64,000 bases of DNA from DATAAM01 sp036260075 (GTDB lineage Bacteria; Actinomycetota; Acidimicrobiia; Acidimicrobiales; JAHWLA01), in NCBI GenBank assembly GCA_036260075.1, contig DATAAM010000066.1, positions 1 to 64,000 on the forward strand, written 5' to 3'. Shown piece after piece: positions 33,688 to 42,841 of the stretch (position 1 is its first letter; every line of letters begins with the position of its first letter). The notes beneath the pieces were generated by a model. It was given only the letters and a program-made list of their open reading frames with translations. It made no database searches and had not been told where the DNA came from. A program made the position numbers and the translations under genes.

Positions 33688-34857
33688 TCACGCGGCCAGG
33701 TCGGCGGGCGTGAGCTGCTCGGTGACGAGCCGCTCGAAGCGGGCGGGGTCGCCCGCCACGAAGCGGCGACAGAGCGGCAGCCCCTCCACGTAGCACGTCA
33801 TGTACGCCCGCCACGTCGGGTCCGAGAGGAACTCGACGGTCTTGCGGGCCCGCGCTTCCGGCAGGAGCGCCCAACGGGCGAGGTAGTCGACGACGGCGTC
33901 GGGGTCGGCGCCGTCCTCGTGCAGGAGGAGGGCGGCGTTGCCGCGCACGGCGCCGAGGGCGGTGGCGGTGTCGGCCACGACCGCCACCTGTTCGGCCTCG
34001 TAGGGGATGCCGAGCGGCCGCAGGTGCTCGGCCACCACCGATTCGGGCCGCGGGCCGAGGACCACCTCGATGCCGAGGTCGGCCAGCCCTTCGGCGACGA
34101 GGCACTGCGGGGTGCCCACCAGGAAGACCGTCTCCTCGAGCTGCTGCCGGCGGCGGACGAGGCCGACCTCCTTGCGACAGTGCTCGGTGTGGTGCCCGGG
34201 GTAGGCCTCGTGCGCAACCAGCTGCGCCAGGTGGGGGCTCAGCACCGGCAGGTCCGTGTTGATCGCCACCCGGCTGCGCAGGTCGCCCAGGTAGTAGTTG
34301 AAGCCCGCCCACGGCTTGTCGGACACGAGCTCGAAGTCGACGCGCTCGCCGTCGGGCAGCCCGAACAGGCGGGCCGTCCGCTCGCGCAGGTCCTCCGCCA
34401 GCGAGGCGACCGCTCGGGCCAGCGAGTCGACCGGCACCACCTGCGCCTCCCGCCATGCGATGTAGCGCTCGCGCACGTCGCCGGTGCCGGGCAGCACCTC
34501 GTCGAGGGCGCGGTGGGCGGCGGCGAGCTCGTCCTCGTCGACCCGCCGCGGGCGGACGCCGTAGCAGGCCTCCACCTCGTCGCTGTAGGAGATGGCCTCG
34601 CCCGCGAGCTTGCGGGCGGTGGTGTGCAGCCCCACCACCTGCGCCCGCAGCCAGTGGCGCCGGCGGGCGTCGAGGTCGGCGGCGTCGAGGTCGGCGAGGA
34701 GGCGGGCGGCCTCGGCCACCAGCGCGGGGGGCGGACGACGCGGCTGCTCGGCGAGCTCCGGCGGGCCGTAGTACGCGTCGACCAGGCCGTCGACGTGCCG
34801 CCCGAGCGCCAGGCCCAGCGTCAGGTAACGGCGGACGACGTCGGCGCCGTCAGCCAA
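33688..34857 (-). CDS. DUF885-family metallopeptidase-like protein
   Basis: A 389-residue cytoplasmic protein of the DUF885 group. The zinc-peptidase-like site is VAHEAYPGHHTEH (H-E-x(4)-H), followed by a later VAEGLADLGIE that supplies the third-ligand Glu. Family members are about 550-600 aa, so this is a short form. The TTG start at 34855-34857 overlaps the dienelactone-hydrolase gene by 8 nt; no better start is present in frame nearby. Substrate unknown. Confidence 0.75.
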   Translation of the reverse strand: MADGADVVRRYLTLGLALGRHVDGLVDAYYGPPELAEQPRRPPPALVAEAARLLADLDAADLDARRRHWLRAQVVGLHTTARKLAGEAISYSDEVEACYGVRPRRVDEDELAAAHRALDEVLPGTGDVRERYIAWREAQVVPVDSLARAVASLAEDLRERTARLFGLPDGERVDFELVSDKPWAGFNYYLGDLRSRVAINTDLPVLSPHLAQLVAHEAYPGHHTEHCRKEVGLVRRRQQLEETVFLVGTPQCLVAEGLADLGIEVVLGPRPESVVAEHLRPLGIPYEAEQVAVVADTATALGAVRGNAALLLHEDGADPDAVVDYLARWALLPEARARKTVEFLSDPTWRAYMTCYVEGLPLCRRFVAGDPARFERLVTEQLTPADLAA

Positions 34858-35530
34858 GCCGCTCGCGGAAGAAGGCGAGCGACCGCTCCCACGCCTGTCG
34901 GGACGCCTCGGGGTCGTGGACCTCGGGTCGGGTGTCGTTGAAGAACGCGTGCTGCGTACCGGGGTAGACGAACAGCTCGACCTCCTTGCCCAGCTCGCGC
35001 AGCTGTTGCTCCAGCGCGCGAGCGAGGTCGGGCGTGAAGAACTCGTCCTTCTCGGCGTAGTGGCCCTGCACGGCGGCGGCGAGCTTGGAGTAGTCGGGCT
35101 GCGCCTCGGGCCAGGGGATGAGGCCGTAGAACGGGGCCACCGCCTTCACCGCGTCGGGTCGCTGTGTGGCGAGCACGAGCGCCAAGCCGCCGCCCATGCA
35201 GAACCCGATCACGCCGACGCCCTCGCCGGTCGAGCGCTCGCGCACGAAGTCGACGGCGCCGCCCATGTCCTTGCCCGCCTGCGCCATGTTCATGGCCATC
35301 ATCAGTAACCCGGCCTCGTCGGGCTCGCGCGTGGTCTCGCCGCGGTAGAGGTCGGGGGCCAGCGCCACGAAGCCTTCGGCCGCGAGGCGGTCGCACACCT
35401 CCTTGATGTGCGGCACCAACCCCCACCACTCCTGGATGACCACCAAGCCGGGGCCGCTGCCCGACGCGGGGGTGGCCAGGTAGCCCTGCCCCGTGGCGCC
35501 GTTGCTCGGGAACTCCACCATCTCACCCAT
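34850..35530 (-). CDS. Dienelactone hydrolase family protein
   Basis: A 226-residue alpha/beta hydrolase of the dienelactone hydrolase family. Glu in IQEWWGL, nucleophile Cys in GFCMGGG, Asp in EKDEFF and His in GTQHAFFND are all present. These enzymes open lactones such as carboxymethylenebutenolide in aromatic degradation, but no aromatic pathway genes are near. The ATG is 8 nt after TAGCGT (leaderless). It is coupled to the DUF885 gene. Confidence 0.88.
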   Translation of the reverse strand: MGEMVEFPSNGATGQGYLATPASGSGPGLVVIQEWWGLVPHIKEVCDRLAAEGFVALAPDLYRGETTREPDEAGLLMMAMNMAQAGKDMGGAVDFVRERSTGEGVGVIGFCMGGGLALVLATQRPDAVKAVAPFYGLIPWPEAQPDYSKLAAAVQGHYAEKDEFFTPDLARALEQQLRELGKEVELFVYPGTQHAFFNDTRPEVHDPEASRQAWERSLAFFRERLG

Positions 35531-35580
35531 GGCCGCGCACGCTACCGCGGCCTCGTCGTCGCGGCCCGACCCTCCAGGGG

Positions 35581-36039
35581 TCAGTAGGTGCCGACCAGCT
35601 TGGCGTGGTCCCAGGACACCACGCGAGCCACGTCGATGCGCACGGCAACGCGCTTGGCCCCCATCTGCTCGAGGGCCGGCAGCGCCGTCCCTTCGAACGG
35701 CCCGGTGTAGCGCTCGTGCACACTGCGGCCGACCGCCAGCACGCTCTCGCGGTCGTCGAGCACAGTCGCGCGGCCGACGATCTCGACGCCGCGCAGCTCG
35801 TGGTAGGCCTCACCGGTCTCCACCAGGCAGGTGATGCGCGGGTCGCGTCGGAGGTTGACGACCTTCTGCGACTTGCCGTACGTCCAGAACGCAGGCGACC
35901 CGTCGAGGAAGCCGTACCACATGGCCACCAGGTGCGGCTGCCCGTCGGGGCCGATCGTGGCCACGTTCATGGTGTGGCGGCCGTCGAGGAAGGCGTGGAC
36001 CTCCTCGTCGGTCATCCTGATCAGGTCGCGACGGCTCAT
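35581..36039 (-). CDS. Pyridoxamine 5'-phosphate oxidase-fold protein, F420/FMN type
   Basis: A 152-residue split-barrel flavin or F420-binding protein. It has NVATIGPDGQPHLVAMWYGFLDG at residues ~24-46, then RDPRITCLVETGEAYHELRGVEIVGRA, the pattern of actinobacterial PPOX-class F420-dependent enzymes. Substrate unknown. The ATG lies 4 nt after the IF-2B-like stop, so it is in the same transcript. Confidence 0.82.
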   Translation of the reverse strand: MSRRDLIRMTDEEVHAFLDGRHTMNVATIGPDGQPHLVAMWYGFLDGSPAFWTYGKSQKVVNLRRDPRITCLVETGEAYHELRGVEIVGRATVLDDRESVLAVGRSVHERYTGPFEGTALPALEQMGAKRVAVRIDVARVVSWDHAKLVGTY

Positions 36040-36043
36040 GTCG

Positions 36044-36823
36044 TCAGTCGAGCGGCTTCAACAGCTCGGGCGCCACTCCGCAGGTGGGCTCGGTGCCGCC
36101 CGCGCCGACCACCTCGTCGACCACGTCGAGGGGCACCACCTCCTCCGGCCGGTCCCACGGCTCTCCCCCGTCCGCCGACAGCCGATCGAGCAACGCCTCC
36201 CACAACGCGGCGGGGAGCATTCGACCCACGCCGGCCACCAACCAGACGGCTGTTCCTGTCTGCCGCGCCACCGAGGCGGCCGCCCGCGCCCCGGCAGCGG
36301 CCACGAAGCCGTCGGGCCCGATCGCCGACGCTTCCAGCAGCACGAGGTCGGACTCGGCCGCCGCCGCCCCCACGCCACTGTCGGGCACGTCGAGGGCGTC
36401 GACGCCCGCATTGCGGAGCCGTCGCGAGAACGAGCGACCTTCGCCGCCCGCATCGACCACCAGCAGCTCCAAGTCGGCCCGTCGGCGCACCGCCTCGCCC
36501 GCCAGCTCGGGCCAGCCGAACACGAGGACGCTGGCGTCGTCCGGCAGGCGGGCCACCAGCACCTGGGCCGAGCCGTCGGCGTCGAGCTGGTCGGCGGACC
36601 GCCAGGCTTCGGCCACCGGCTCGGAGGCGGTGAGCATCCGTGACGCCAGCCACCACATCGGCCCGGACGTGGGATGGCGTTCGACCAGCCGACGGCAGGC
36701 CGTGACCAGGCCGGGTGGATCGTCCGCGAAGGAGGCCAGCGCGCCGGCCGCTTCCCGGACCAGGAGGGCGTGCCCGACGCCGTCCGACCGAGCGACGTGA
36801 CGGAGGCGCTCGATCGGGTGCAC
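36044..36823 (-). CDS. eIF-2B alpha/beta/delta-like protein
   Basis: A 259-residue protein of the initiation factor 2B-like (methylthioribose-1-phosphate isomerase/R15P isomerase) fold. Recognisable are LVVDAGGEGRSFSRRLRNAG, VPDSGVGAAAAESDLVLLEASAIGPDGFV and AVWLVAGVGRMLP. The family usually isomerises sugar phosphates; the usual Cys/Asp catalytic pair is not obvious (Asp is in VPDS; the Cys position is not), so activity is uncertain. GTG start abuts the DUF2269 stop. Confidence 0.72.
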   Translation of the reverse strand: MHPIERLRHVARSDGVGHALLVREAAGALASFADDPPGLVTACRRLVERHPTSGPMWWLASRMLTASEPVAEAWRSADQLDADGSAQVLVARLPDDASVLVFGWPELAGEAVRRRADLELLVVDAGGEGRSFSRRLRNAGVDALDVPDSGVGAAAAESDLVLLEASAIGPDGFVAAAGARAAASVARQTGTAVWLVAGVGRMLPAALWEALLDRLSADGGEPWDRPEEVVPLDVVDEVVGAGGTEPTCGVAPELLKPLD

Positions 36824-37339
36824 CTACACAGGTTTCCAGATCATCAAGGCCAGGATCACCACGACGGTCAGGTTGAGGACGGCGCCGACGACGGCCACCG
36901 TCCTGCCCCGCTGCTCCAGCTCCACCGCCTGGGGCGGCGGGCCCGCAGTGGCGCCCTGGGGCGGCGGGGGGCCCATGTCGACGAGCTCGGCCATCAGCAC
37001 GCGCATGCGCTTGACGGCAGGCTGGAGCAGCCCGTGCGAAAGGCCGACGGCGATCACGAACAGCCCCATCGACAGCGAGACCCACAGGTCGCCGAAGGAC
37101 CAGGCGTCGTCGCCGGCCACGACCAGCAGCACGCCGAAGACGAACACGAGGTAGATGAAGAGCTCGGCCACCCGGCTCACGAAGACGGTGGCGTCGGTGA
37201 TCGCCAGGGCCTCGGCACCGCGGCGCTTCTTCGCCTCGTTGCCGTACAGTCCGTTGAGCATCACCGCGCCGAAACCCACCACCGCGGACAGGATGTGGAG
37301 CACGAGAAGCGTCTTGTAGATCCCGCTGTCGATGCCCAC
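36824..37339 (-). CDS. DUF2269-type membrane protein
   Basis: A 171-residue integral membrane protein with about four helices: KTLLVLHILSAVVGFGAVML at the start, then LFIYLVFVFGVLLVVAG, LSMGLFVIAVGLSHGLL and VVGAVLNLTVVVILALMIW. Proline-rich loop between the third and fourth helices. GTG at 37337-37339 with AGGGG about 8 nt upstream; the long upstream open frame lacks a better start. Function unknown. Confidence 0.72.
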   Translation of the reverse strand: MGIDSGIYKTLLVLHILSAVVGFGAVMLNGLYGNEAKKRRGAEALAITDATVFVSRVAELFIYLVFVFGVLLVVAGDDAWSFGDLWVSLSMGLFVIAVGLSHGLLQPAVKRMRVLMAELVDMGPPPPQGATAGPPPQAVELEQRGRTVAVVGAVLNLTVVVILALMIWKPV

Positions 37340-37407
37340 GGGTGGCCCCTTTCTGCGGCGTCGGCTGCTTCGCACGTGCGAGGGTAGTGCGGCTACCTTC
37401 TGCCGCC

Positions 37408-37896
37408 GTGGCAAGCAACCCCCCTCCCGATCTGACGCTCGCGCCACTGGACGGGCCGCCTCGCTCGGTCGAGCACCTCCTCACGCTGTTCGACCTCTGC
37501 TTCGTCGCGCTCGACCCGTTCACGCACGAGAGCGCGTGGATCCTGGAGACAGCGGGTCGCATCCTCTCGACGTTCGACCAGGCCGACGTGCGGGTGGCCA
37601 TCGTCTGCACCGGCACGCCCGAGGAGTGCCGCATGTTCCTCGGCCCGTGGGCCAAGAGCATCCTCACGTTCGCCGATGCCGACCGCACGGTGGTGAAGTC
37701 CTTCGGCCTCGAACGACTTCCCGCGCTGGTGCACCTCGGCATCGACGGCACGGTGCTCGGCGTCGCCGAGGGCTGGCGCCCCGCCGAGTGGAAGGCCATC
37801 ACCGACAACCTGGCCAAGCGCATGGCGTGGACCGCCCCCGTGATCCCCGTGGCGGGCGATCCCGCCCCCTTCGAGGGCACTCCCGCGCTCGGCTAG
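37408..37896 (+). CDS. Thioredoxin-fold protein without active-site CxxC
   Basis: A 162-residue protein with the alternating pattern of a peroxiredoxin/thioredoxin fold (DLCFVALDPFTHESAWIL, ADVRVAIVCTGTPEECRMFL, LERLPALVHLGIDGTVLGVAEGW with a cis-Pro). There is no CxxC or peroxidatic TxxC, so it is likely a non-catalytic member or uses other residues. GTG start 8 nt after TACCTT (leaderless). The last codons are part of a 62-bp tandem duplication. Confidence 0.7.
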   Translation: MASNPPPDLTLAPLDGPPRSVEHLLTLFDLCFVALDPFTHESAWILETAGRILSTFDQADVRVAIVCTGTPEECRMFLGPWAKSILTFADADRTVVKSFGLERLPALVHLGIDGTVLGVAEGWRPAEWKAITDNLAKRMAWTAPVIPVAGDPAPFEGTPALG

Positions 37897-37984
37897 TAGC
37901 GGCGAGGCGGACTACTCGACGACCCGCCCCCTTCGAGGGGACGCCGGCGCTCGGCCGGCGCGGCGTGCCGGCCTACTTGACGAT
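37861..37984. repeat. 62-bp tandem duplication across a convergent gene junction
   Basis: Unit 1 (37861-37922) and unit 2 (37923-37984) have the same length and about 75-80% identity by eye. Unit 1 contains the end of the thioredoxin-fold gene; unit 2 contains the end of fumC. Unit 1 also carries a decayed copy of the fumC 3' end and unit 2 a decayed copy of the other gene's 3' end. Confidence 0.75.
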
Positions 37985-39355
37985 CCCGCCCTTCGTCATC
38001 GAGAGCGTGTCGAGGGCCTTGTCGAGCTCGGCGTCGGTCATCCACCCGCGCTCGAGCACCAGCTCACGGATGGAGCGGCCCGTCTTGGTCGACTCCTTGA
38101 TGACCTCGGCCGCCTTCTCGTAGCCGATGTAGGGGTTGAGTGACGTGCCGATGGACGGCGACGACTCGGCGTACTGCTTGCACCGCTCCACATCGGCCTC
38201 GATGCCGACGATGCACTTGTCGGCGAACACCCGGCTCACCGACGCCAGCAACCGGATCGACTCGAGCAGGTTGCGGGCGATGACCGGCAGCATGACGTTG
38301 AGCTCGAGGTTGCCCGCCGCTCCGCCGAAGGCGACGGCGGCGTCGTTGCCGATCACCTGCGACACGACCTGGCACACGGCCTCGGGCACCACCGGGTTGA
38401 CCTTGCCCGGCATGATCGACGAGCCCGGCTGGAGGTCGGGGATGCGGATCTCGGCCAGCCCGGTGCGCGGGCCGCTGCCCATCCAACGCAGGTCGTTGGC
38501 GATCTTGTAAAGCGACACGGCGATCGTGCGCAACACGCCGCTGCACTCGACGAGCGCGTCGCGAGCGCCCTGGGCCTCGAAGTGGTCGCGCGCTTCCGTG
38601 AGCGGCAGGCCGGTGGTCTCGGCCAAGCGGGCGATGACGCCCTTGGCGAACGTCTTCGGCGCGTTGATGCCGGTGCCGACAGCCGTGCCGCCGAGTGGAA
38701 GCTCGCCCACGCGGGGCAGCGCGGCGCGGATGCGCTCGATGCCGATCTCGATCGCCTGGGCGTAGCCGCCGAACTCCTGGCCCAACGTGACCGGCGTGGC
38801 GTCCATGAGGTGCGTGCGCCCCGACTTCACGACCGCCTTGAACTCACGCTGCTTCTTCCGCAACGCCTTCGCCAGGTGCTCGAGCGCCGGGACGAGGTCG
38901 TGCACGAGGCCCTGGCAGGCGGCGATGTGGATGGCGGACGGGAACACGTCGTTCGACGACTGTGAGGCGTTCACGTGGTCGTTGGGATGGACCTTCCCGC
39001 CGAGCTTCTCCGACGCCAGCGTGGCCAGGACCTCGTTGGCGTTCATGTTGGAGGACGTGCCCGAGCCCGTCTGATAGACGTCGATGGGGAACTGGTCGTC
39101 CCACCGACCGTCCGCCACTTCGCGAGCCGCTTCGTGTATCGCGTTCGCGATGTCCTTGTCGAGCACTCGGAGGCGGGCGTTGACGAGCGCGGCGGCCCCT
39201 TTGATCTCGGCGAGCGCCCTGATCAGCAGGCGGTCGATGGTGAGGCCGGAGATCGGGAAGTTCTCGACGGCCCGCTGGGTCTGGGCCGCCCACTTGGCGT
39301 CGGCGGGCACCTGGACCTCGCCCATGGAGTCGTGCTCGATGCGAACGTCCGTCAT
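37973..39355 (-). CDS. fumC: Class II fumarate hydratase
   Basis: A 460-residue FumC, which interconverts fumarate and malate in the citric acid cycle. Family motifs are [32 protein letters not shown], the signature [12 protein letters not shown] and [12 protein letters not shown]. The catalytic Ser is in GSSIMPGK, and His in THLMDA. Soluble and oxygen-stable, unlike class I. The ATG at 39353-39355 follows TACCGT by 7 nt, with a back-to-back -10 for the NlpC gene. Confidence 0.95.
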   Translation of the reverse strand: MTDVRIEHDSMGEVQVPADAKWAAQTQRAVENFPISGLTIDRLLIRALAEIKGAAALVNARLRVLDKDIANAIHEAAREVADGRWDDQFPIDVYQTGSGTSSNMNANEVLATLASEKLGGKVHPNDHVNASQSSNDVFPSAIHIAACQGLVHDLVPALEHLAKALRKKQREFKAVVKSGRTHLMDATPVTLGQEFGGYAQAIEIGIERIRAALPRVGELPLGGTAVGTGINAPKTFAKGVIARLAETTGLPLTEARDHFEAQGARDALVECSGVLRTIAVSLYKIANDLRWMGSGPRTGLAEIRIPDLQPGSSIMPGKVNPVVPEAVCQVVSQVIGNDAAVAFGGAAGNLELNVMLPVIARNLLESIRLLASVSRVFADKCIVGIEADVERCKQYAESSPSIGTSLNPYIGYEKAAEVIKESTKTGRSIRELVLERGWMTDAELDKALDTLSMTKGGIVK

Positions 39356-39362
39356 ACGGCCG

Positions 39363-39372
39363 ACGGTAGCGT
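39363..39372. promoter_or_regulatory. Back-to-back -10 elements of fumC and the NlpC/P60 gene
   Basis: ACGGTAGCGT reads TAGCGT rightward (8 nt before the GTG at 39381) and TACCGT leftward (7 nt before the ATG at 39355). The two hexamers share the central TA. Confidence 0.6.
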
Positions 39373-39380
39373 GGGGTCTC

Positions 39381-40520
39381 GTGACCCGTCCCATCCGGGC
39401 CGTCGGTCTCCTCGTCGCCTGCCTCGTGGCCACCGCGACCGCCCCGCTGCCCGCCTCCGCCGACACCGTCGCCGAGAAGCGGGCGGAGGCCGAACGCATC
39501 GCGGCCGAGCTCGAGGAGCAGGGCAGGCGCATCAGCGTCCTGGCCGAGCAGGTGAACAACGCCCGCCTCGAAGCCGAGCGCGTGGAGGCGGCGGCGGCCG
39601 CGGCGGCGGCCGACCTGGCGCAGGCCGAGCGCGAGGTGGAGGCGTCCCAGGCGCGGCTGAAGGTCCAGGCCGTAAACGCCTACGTCCGCGGCGGCCGGCT
39701 TCCCACCGTGCAGGAGATCGTCGGCGGCAACCCCGAGGAGATGGGCGTGCGCAACACGTACGTGCGCACGGTGCTGCGGCAGGAGCGGGACGCGTTGGAG
39801 GCGCTGCGGTCGGCGCGCGAGGAGCGCAGTGCACGGAAGGCCGCGTTGGAGGACACCCGGCGTGCCGCGCGGGACGCGTTGGCTGCCGTGGAGTCGAGTC
39901 GTCGGGAAGCCGCAACCGCCGAGGCGCAACAGCGGGCGACGTTGGGCCGGGTGCAGGGCGAGCTGGCGGCGCTCGTCGAGGCCGACCGCAGGCGGCGCGA
40001 GGAGGAGGCCGCCCGCCGGGCACGCGAGGAGCTGGCCCGACGACAGGCGGCCGAGGAGGCCGAGCGGCGGCGGCGGGCCGCCGAGGAGGAGGCCCGCCGG
40101 GCCCGCACGCCGAGCACCACCCCGAGCACCGCGCCGGGCGGCGAGGCGAGCGCGCCCGCACGGCCGCCCGCGGCCGGGGCCGACGCGGCCGTGGCCGAGG
40201 CCAAGCGCCAGCTCGGCAAGCCCTACCAATGGGGCGCCGCCGGGCCCGACAGCTTCGACTGCTCCGGCCTCACGCAGTGGGCGTGGAAGGCAGGCGGTCG
40301 CTCGTTGCCCCATTCGTCGCAGGCGCAGTACAGCGCCACCAGCCGGGTCGCCTTGAACGACCTGCAACCGGGCGACCTCGTCTTCTACGGCAGCCCGATC
40401 CACCACGTCGGCATCTACGTGGGCAACGGCCAGATGGTCGAGGCGTCGGAGACCGGCACGCCGGTTCGCTACGCCTCGATCTTCCGACGCGACTACGTGG
40501 GCGCGGGCCGCGTGGGCTGA
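39381..40520 (+). CDS. Secreted NlpC/P60 peptidoglycan hydrolase with coiled coil
   Basis: A 379-residue exported cell-wall hydrolase, RipA/RipC-like. Signal peptide (~1-28), long Ala/Glu/Arg-rich coiled coil (~30-240) with KLQ-like heptads, a Pro/Thr linker ([10 protein letters not shown]) and a C-terminal NlpC/P60 domain with catalytic Cys294 in FDCSGL and His at ~341-342 in HHVGIY. The coiled coil is likely an autoinhibitory or divisome-docking part, as in actinobacterial Rip proteins. GTG start 8 nt after TAGCGT. Its end overlaps the HTH gene. Confidence 0.9.
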   Translation: MTRPIRAVGLLVACLVATATAPLPASADTVAEKRAEAERIAAELEEQGRRISVLAEQVNNARLEAERVEAAAAAAAADLAQAEREVEASQARLKVQAVNAYVRGGRLPTVQEIVGGNPEEMGVRNTYVRTVLRQERDALEALRSAREERSARKAALEDTRRAARDALAAVESSRREAATAEAQQRATLGRVQGELAALVEADRRRREEEAARRAREELARRQAAEEAERRRRAAEEEARRARTPSTTPSTAPGGEASAPARPPAAGADAAVAEAKRQLGKPYQWGAAGPDSFDCSGLTQWAWKAGGRSLPHSSQAQYSATSRVALNDLQPGDLVFYGSPIHHVGIYVGNGQMVEASETGTPVRYASIFRRDYVGAGRVG

Positions 40521-40762
40521 TCGACCAAGTCGTCGAGCAGGGCGCCCGGCCGCACGCCGAGGCCTCGCGCCAACCGCAGAATCGTCACCAGCGTGGGACT
40601 CGTCTCGCCCTTCTCCATGTGTGTGATGAAGGTACGGTGCAGGCCGGCCAGCTCGCCCAGTCGCTCCTGGGTCAGCCCGGCCGCTCGCCGCAACGAACGC
40701 AGCCGGCGACCGAACTTGCGCTTGGCGTCGGCGTCGGCGTCGCCGGGCGGCCCGTCCCCCAC
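40493..40762 (-). CDS. XRE-family helix-turn-helix regulator
   Basis: An 89-residue Cro/CI-type regulator: RRLRSLRRAAGLTQERLGELAGLHRTFITHMEKGETSPTLVTILRLARGLG is the HTH (quoted by positions 18-68; key parts GLTQERLGEL and HRTFITHMEKG). No effector domain. GTG start at 40760-40762. It overlaps the NlpC/P60 gene by 28 bp in convergent orientation. Target unknown; the divergent quinone oxidoreductase is the nearest candidate. Confidence 0.82.
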   Translation of the reverse strand: MGDGPPGDADADAKRKFGRRLRSLRRAAGLTQERLGELAGLHRTFITHMEKGETSPTLVTILRLARGLGVRPGALLDDLVDQPTRPAPT

Positions 40763-40828
40763 GGCTCGTCATTGCATGAAATTGGGGCCGAAAGGTCTAC
40801 TGCATACTCCTAGCAATCGGAGGTTTTT

Positions 40829-41776
40829 TTGCGAGCAGCAACGATTCGCGACGGCGCGGTCGTCGTCGCCGAGCACCCCGAACCCGTGCCGGGCGTCGGC
40901 GAGGTGCTCGTGCGGGTGCGGGCCGCGGGCGTCAACAACGCCGACCTCCTGCAGGCCAAGGGGTTCTATCCCGCGCCTCCCGGGAGCCCGCCCGACATCC
41001 CTGGCCTGGAGCTGGCGGGTGAGGTGGTGGCCGTGGGCCCGGAGGCCCGTCGCTTCGCCGTCGGTGACCGGGTGATGGCAGTGGTCGGCGGCGGCGGGCA
41101 GGCCGAGCTGGCCGTGGTGCACGAGCGGGCAGCCATGCCCGTGCCGGGCGGATTGTCGTGGGAGGAGGCGGGCGGGCTGCCCGAGGCCTACACCACGGCG
41201 CACGACGCCCTGTTCACCCAGTGCGGCCTGTCCGTGGGCGAGCGCGTCTGCATCCACGGTGCAGCCGGCGGGGTGGGGTCGGCGGCCGTGCACCTGGCAT
41301 CGGCGGCCGGGGCGCGGGTGGTGGCCACGGTGCGGAACCCGCAGCTGCGCGAGGCAGTGGCGACGTTGGGCAAGGGCGTGGTCGTCGTCGACCCCGACGG
41401 GTTCGGCGACCACGGGCCGTTCGACGTGGTGCTCGAGCTGATCGGCGCACCCAACCTGCCCGCCGACGTCGGCTCGCTGGCCGAGGGCGGGCGCATCGCG
41501 GTGATCGGGGTCGGCGCCGGTGCGAGCGCCCAGCTCGACCTCCTGACGCTGATGGCCCGCCGCGGCCGCATCTTCGCCTCCACCCTGCGGGCTCGTCCGC
41601 TGGAGGGCAAGGCGAGCGCCGCCCGCTTGGTGGAGCGTCACGTGCTGCCCCTGTTCGAGGACGGCCGGGCCCGGGTGCCGGTGGCCGCCACGTTCCCGCT
41701 CGACGAGGTAGCCGCCGCCTACGAGCGCTTCGCCGCAGGCGGCAAGCTGGGCAAGCTCGTGCTCACGACGGGTTGA
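40829..41776 (+). CDS. Zinc-independent quinone oxidoreductase (MDR family)
   Basis: A 315-residue NADPH:quinone reductase of the medium-chain dehydrogenase family. It has PEPVPGVGEVLVRVRAAGVNNADLLQ at the start, GPEARRFAVGDRVMAVV, and the NADPH site AAGGVGSAAVHLA. No zinc-ligand Cys cluster is seen. The TTG start at 40829 is decided by GGAGG (40819-40823), 5 nt upstream across a tract of seven T. Divergent from the XRE gene; the 3' end overlaps the radical SAM gene by 14 bp. Confidence 0.9.
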   Translation: MRAATIRDGAVVVAEHPEPVPGVGEVLVRVRAAGVNNADLLQAKGFYPAPPGSPPDIPGLELAGEVVAVGPEARRFAVGDRVMAVVGGGGQAELAVVHERAAMPVPGGLSWEEAGGLPEAYTTAHDALFTQCGLSVGERVCIHGAAGGVGSAAVHLASAAGARVVATVRNPQLREAVATLGKGVVVVDPDGFGDHGPFDVVLELIGAPNLPADVGSLAEGGRIAVIGVGAGASAQLDLLTLMARRGRIFASTLRARPLEGKASAARLVERHVLPLFEDGRARVPVAATFPLDEVAAAYERFAAGGKLGKLVLTTG

Positions 41777-42809
41777 GCAGCGACAGCTGCGCAGCCTGAG
41801 GCTCCACCGCGGGCGCCGGTGTCCGAGGCGGTCGGGCCGACCGCAGTGGCGGGGCGACGACGCCGCCCGCGGCTCGGACGATCTCGCGCACGGCTTCGGC
41901 CAGCGCGTCCTGTTCCTTCCGGGGCAGGTAGGACCGACGGTACCGGCGCTCGTAGTCGTCGACGAGCTCGGGGTGGGCACCGCGCAGCCAGCCCATGAAG
42001 TGGTCGCGCACGCCGGGGCGCAGGTGCAGCGCGATCGGCGTGACGGAGACGGCGCCGGCGGCGACGCCGGCCTGCACCACCGCCTCCAGCTGCTCCGGCC
42101 GGTCGGAGAGCCCCGGCAGCACGGGAGCGACCAGCACGCCGCACGGGATGCCCGCCTCGTTGAGCCTTCGCACCGCCTCGACGCGGCGGCGCGGGTGGGG
42201 GGTGCCCGGCTCGCTCGCCTTCCACACGGCCTCGTCGAGCGTGCTGATCGAGAGGTTGACGCGGACATCGGTGTGGCGAGCGGCCTCGAGGAGCACGTCG
42301 AGGTCGCGGAGGATCAGCGTGGACTTGGTGAGGATGGAGAACGGGTTGCCCGCCTCGCCCAGCACGCGGACGATGCCCCGGGTGAGGTGGTACTTGCCCT
42401 CCGCCCGTTGGTAGGGGTCGGTGTTGGTGCCCATCGCGATGTGGTCGCCGTGCCGGCGCGGGGAGCGCAGCTCGGCCCGGAGCCGCTCCACGGCGTTGAC
42501 CTTGACGACGAGCTTGCGCTCGAAGTCGTCGCCGATGTCGAGGCCGAGGTATTCGTGGGTGGGACGGGCGAAGCAGTAGGTACAGGCGTGGCTGCAACCT
42601 CGGTAGGCGTTGATCGTGTAGCGGAAGGGCACGCGGGAGGCGGCGGGCACCTCGTTGACGATCCGCTTGGCGTTGACGTGGAGGAACTCGAGCCCGCGGA
42701 GCTCCCCTGTGCCCACATGCCGCTCGACCAGCTCCTCGTCGCGGAAGAGCGCGGCCTGGCCTTCGCTGTCGTCGGCGAGCTTCCAGCGCAGCTCGGTGAT
42801 CCCGGGCAT
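41763..42809 (-). CDS. Rv2578c-type radical SAM protein
   Basis: A 348-residue radical SAM enzyme of the Rv2578c (SplB-like) group. The cluster motif is GCSHACTYC (Cys72, 76, 79) and the SAM-side strands follow (AMGTNTDPYQRAEGKYHLTRG, FSILTKSTLILRDLD). In mycobacteria Rv2578c belongs to the LexA regulon, and here a LexA box lies just upstream. A role in DNA damage or photoproduct repair is inferred. ATG at 42807-42809. Confidence 0.88.
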   Translation of the reverse strand: MPGITELRWKLADDSEGQAALFRDEELVERHVGTGELRGLEFLHVNAKRIVNEVPAASRVPFRYTINAYRGCSHACTYCFARPTHEYLGLDIGDDFERKLVVKVNAVERLRAELRSPRRHGDHIAMGTNTDPYQRAEGKYHLTRGIVRVLGEAGNPFSILTKSTLILRDLDVLLEAARHTDVRVNLSISTLDEAVWKASEPGTPHPRRRVEAVRRLNEAGIPCGVLVAPVLPGLSDRPEQLEAVVQAGVAAGAVSVTPIALHLRPGVRDHFMGWLRGAHPELVDDYERRYRRSYLPRKEQDALAEAVREIVRAAGGVVAPPLRSARPPRTPAPAVEPQAAQLSLLNPS

Positions 42810-42819
42810 GAGGATCGCG

Positions 42820-42840
42820 AGTATAGCGAACGTGTGTTCG
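42820..42840 (-). promoter_or_regulatory. LexA (SOS) box and -10 of the radical SAM gene
   Basis: CGAACGTGTGTTCG (42827-42840) fits the Gram-positive/actinobacterial SOS box CGAAC-N4-GTTCG exactly. It directly abuts the -10 TATACT (42820-42825, minus strand), so LexA would block RNA polymerase. The -10 is 10 nt from the ATG. Confidence 0.85.
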
Positions 42841-42841
42841 T

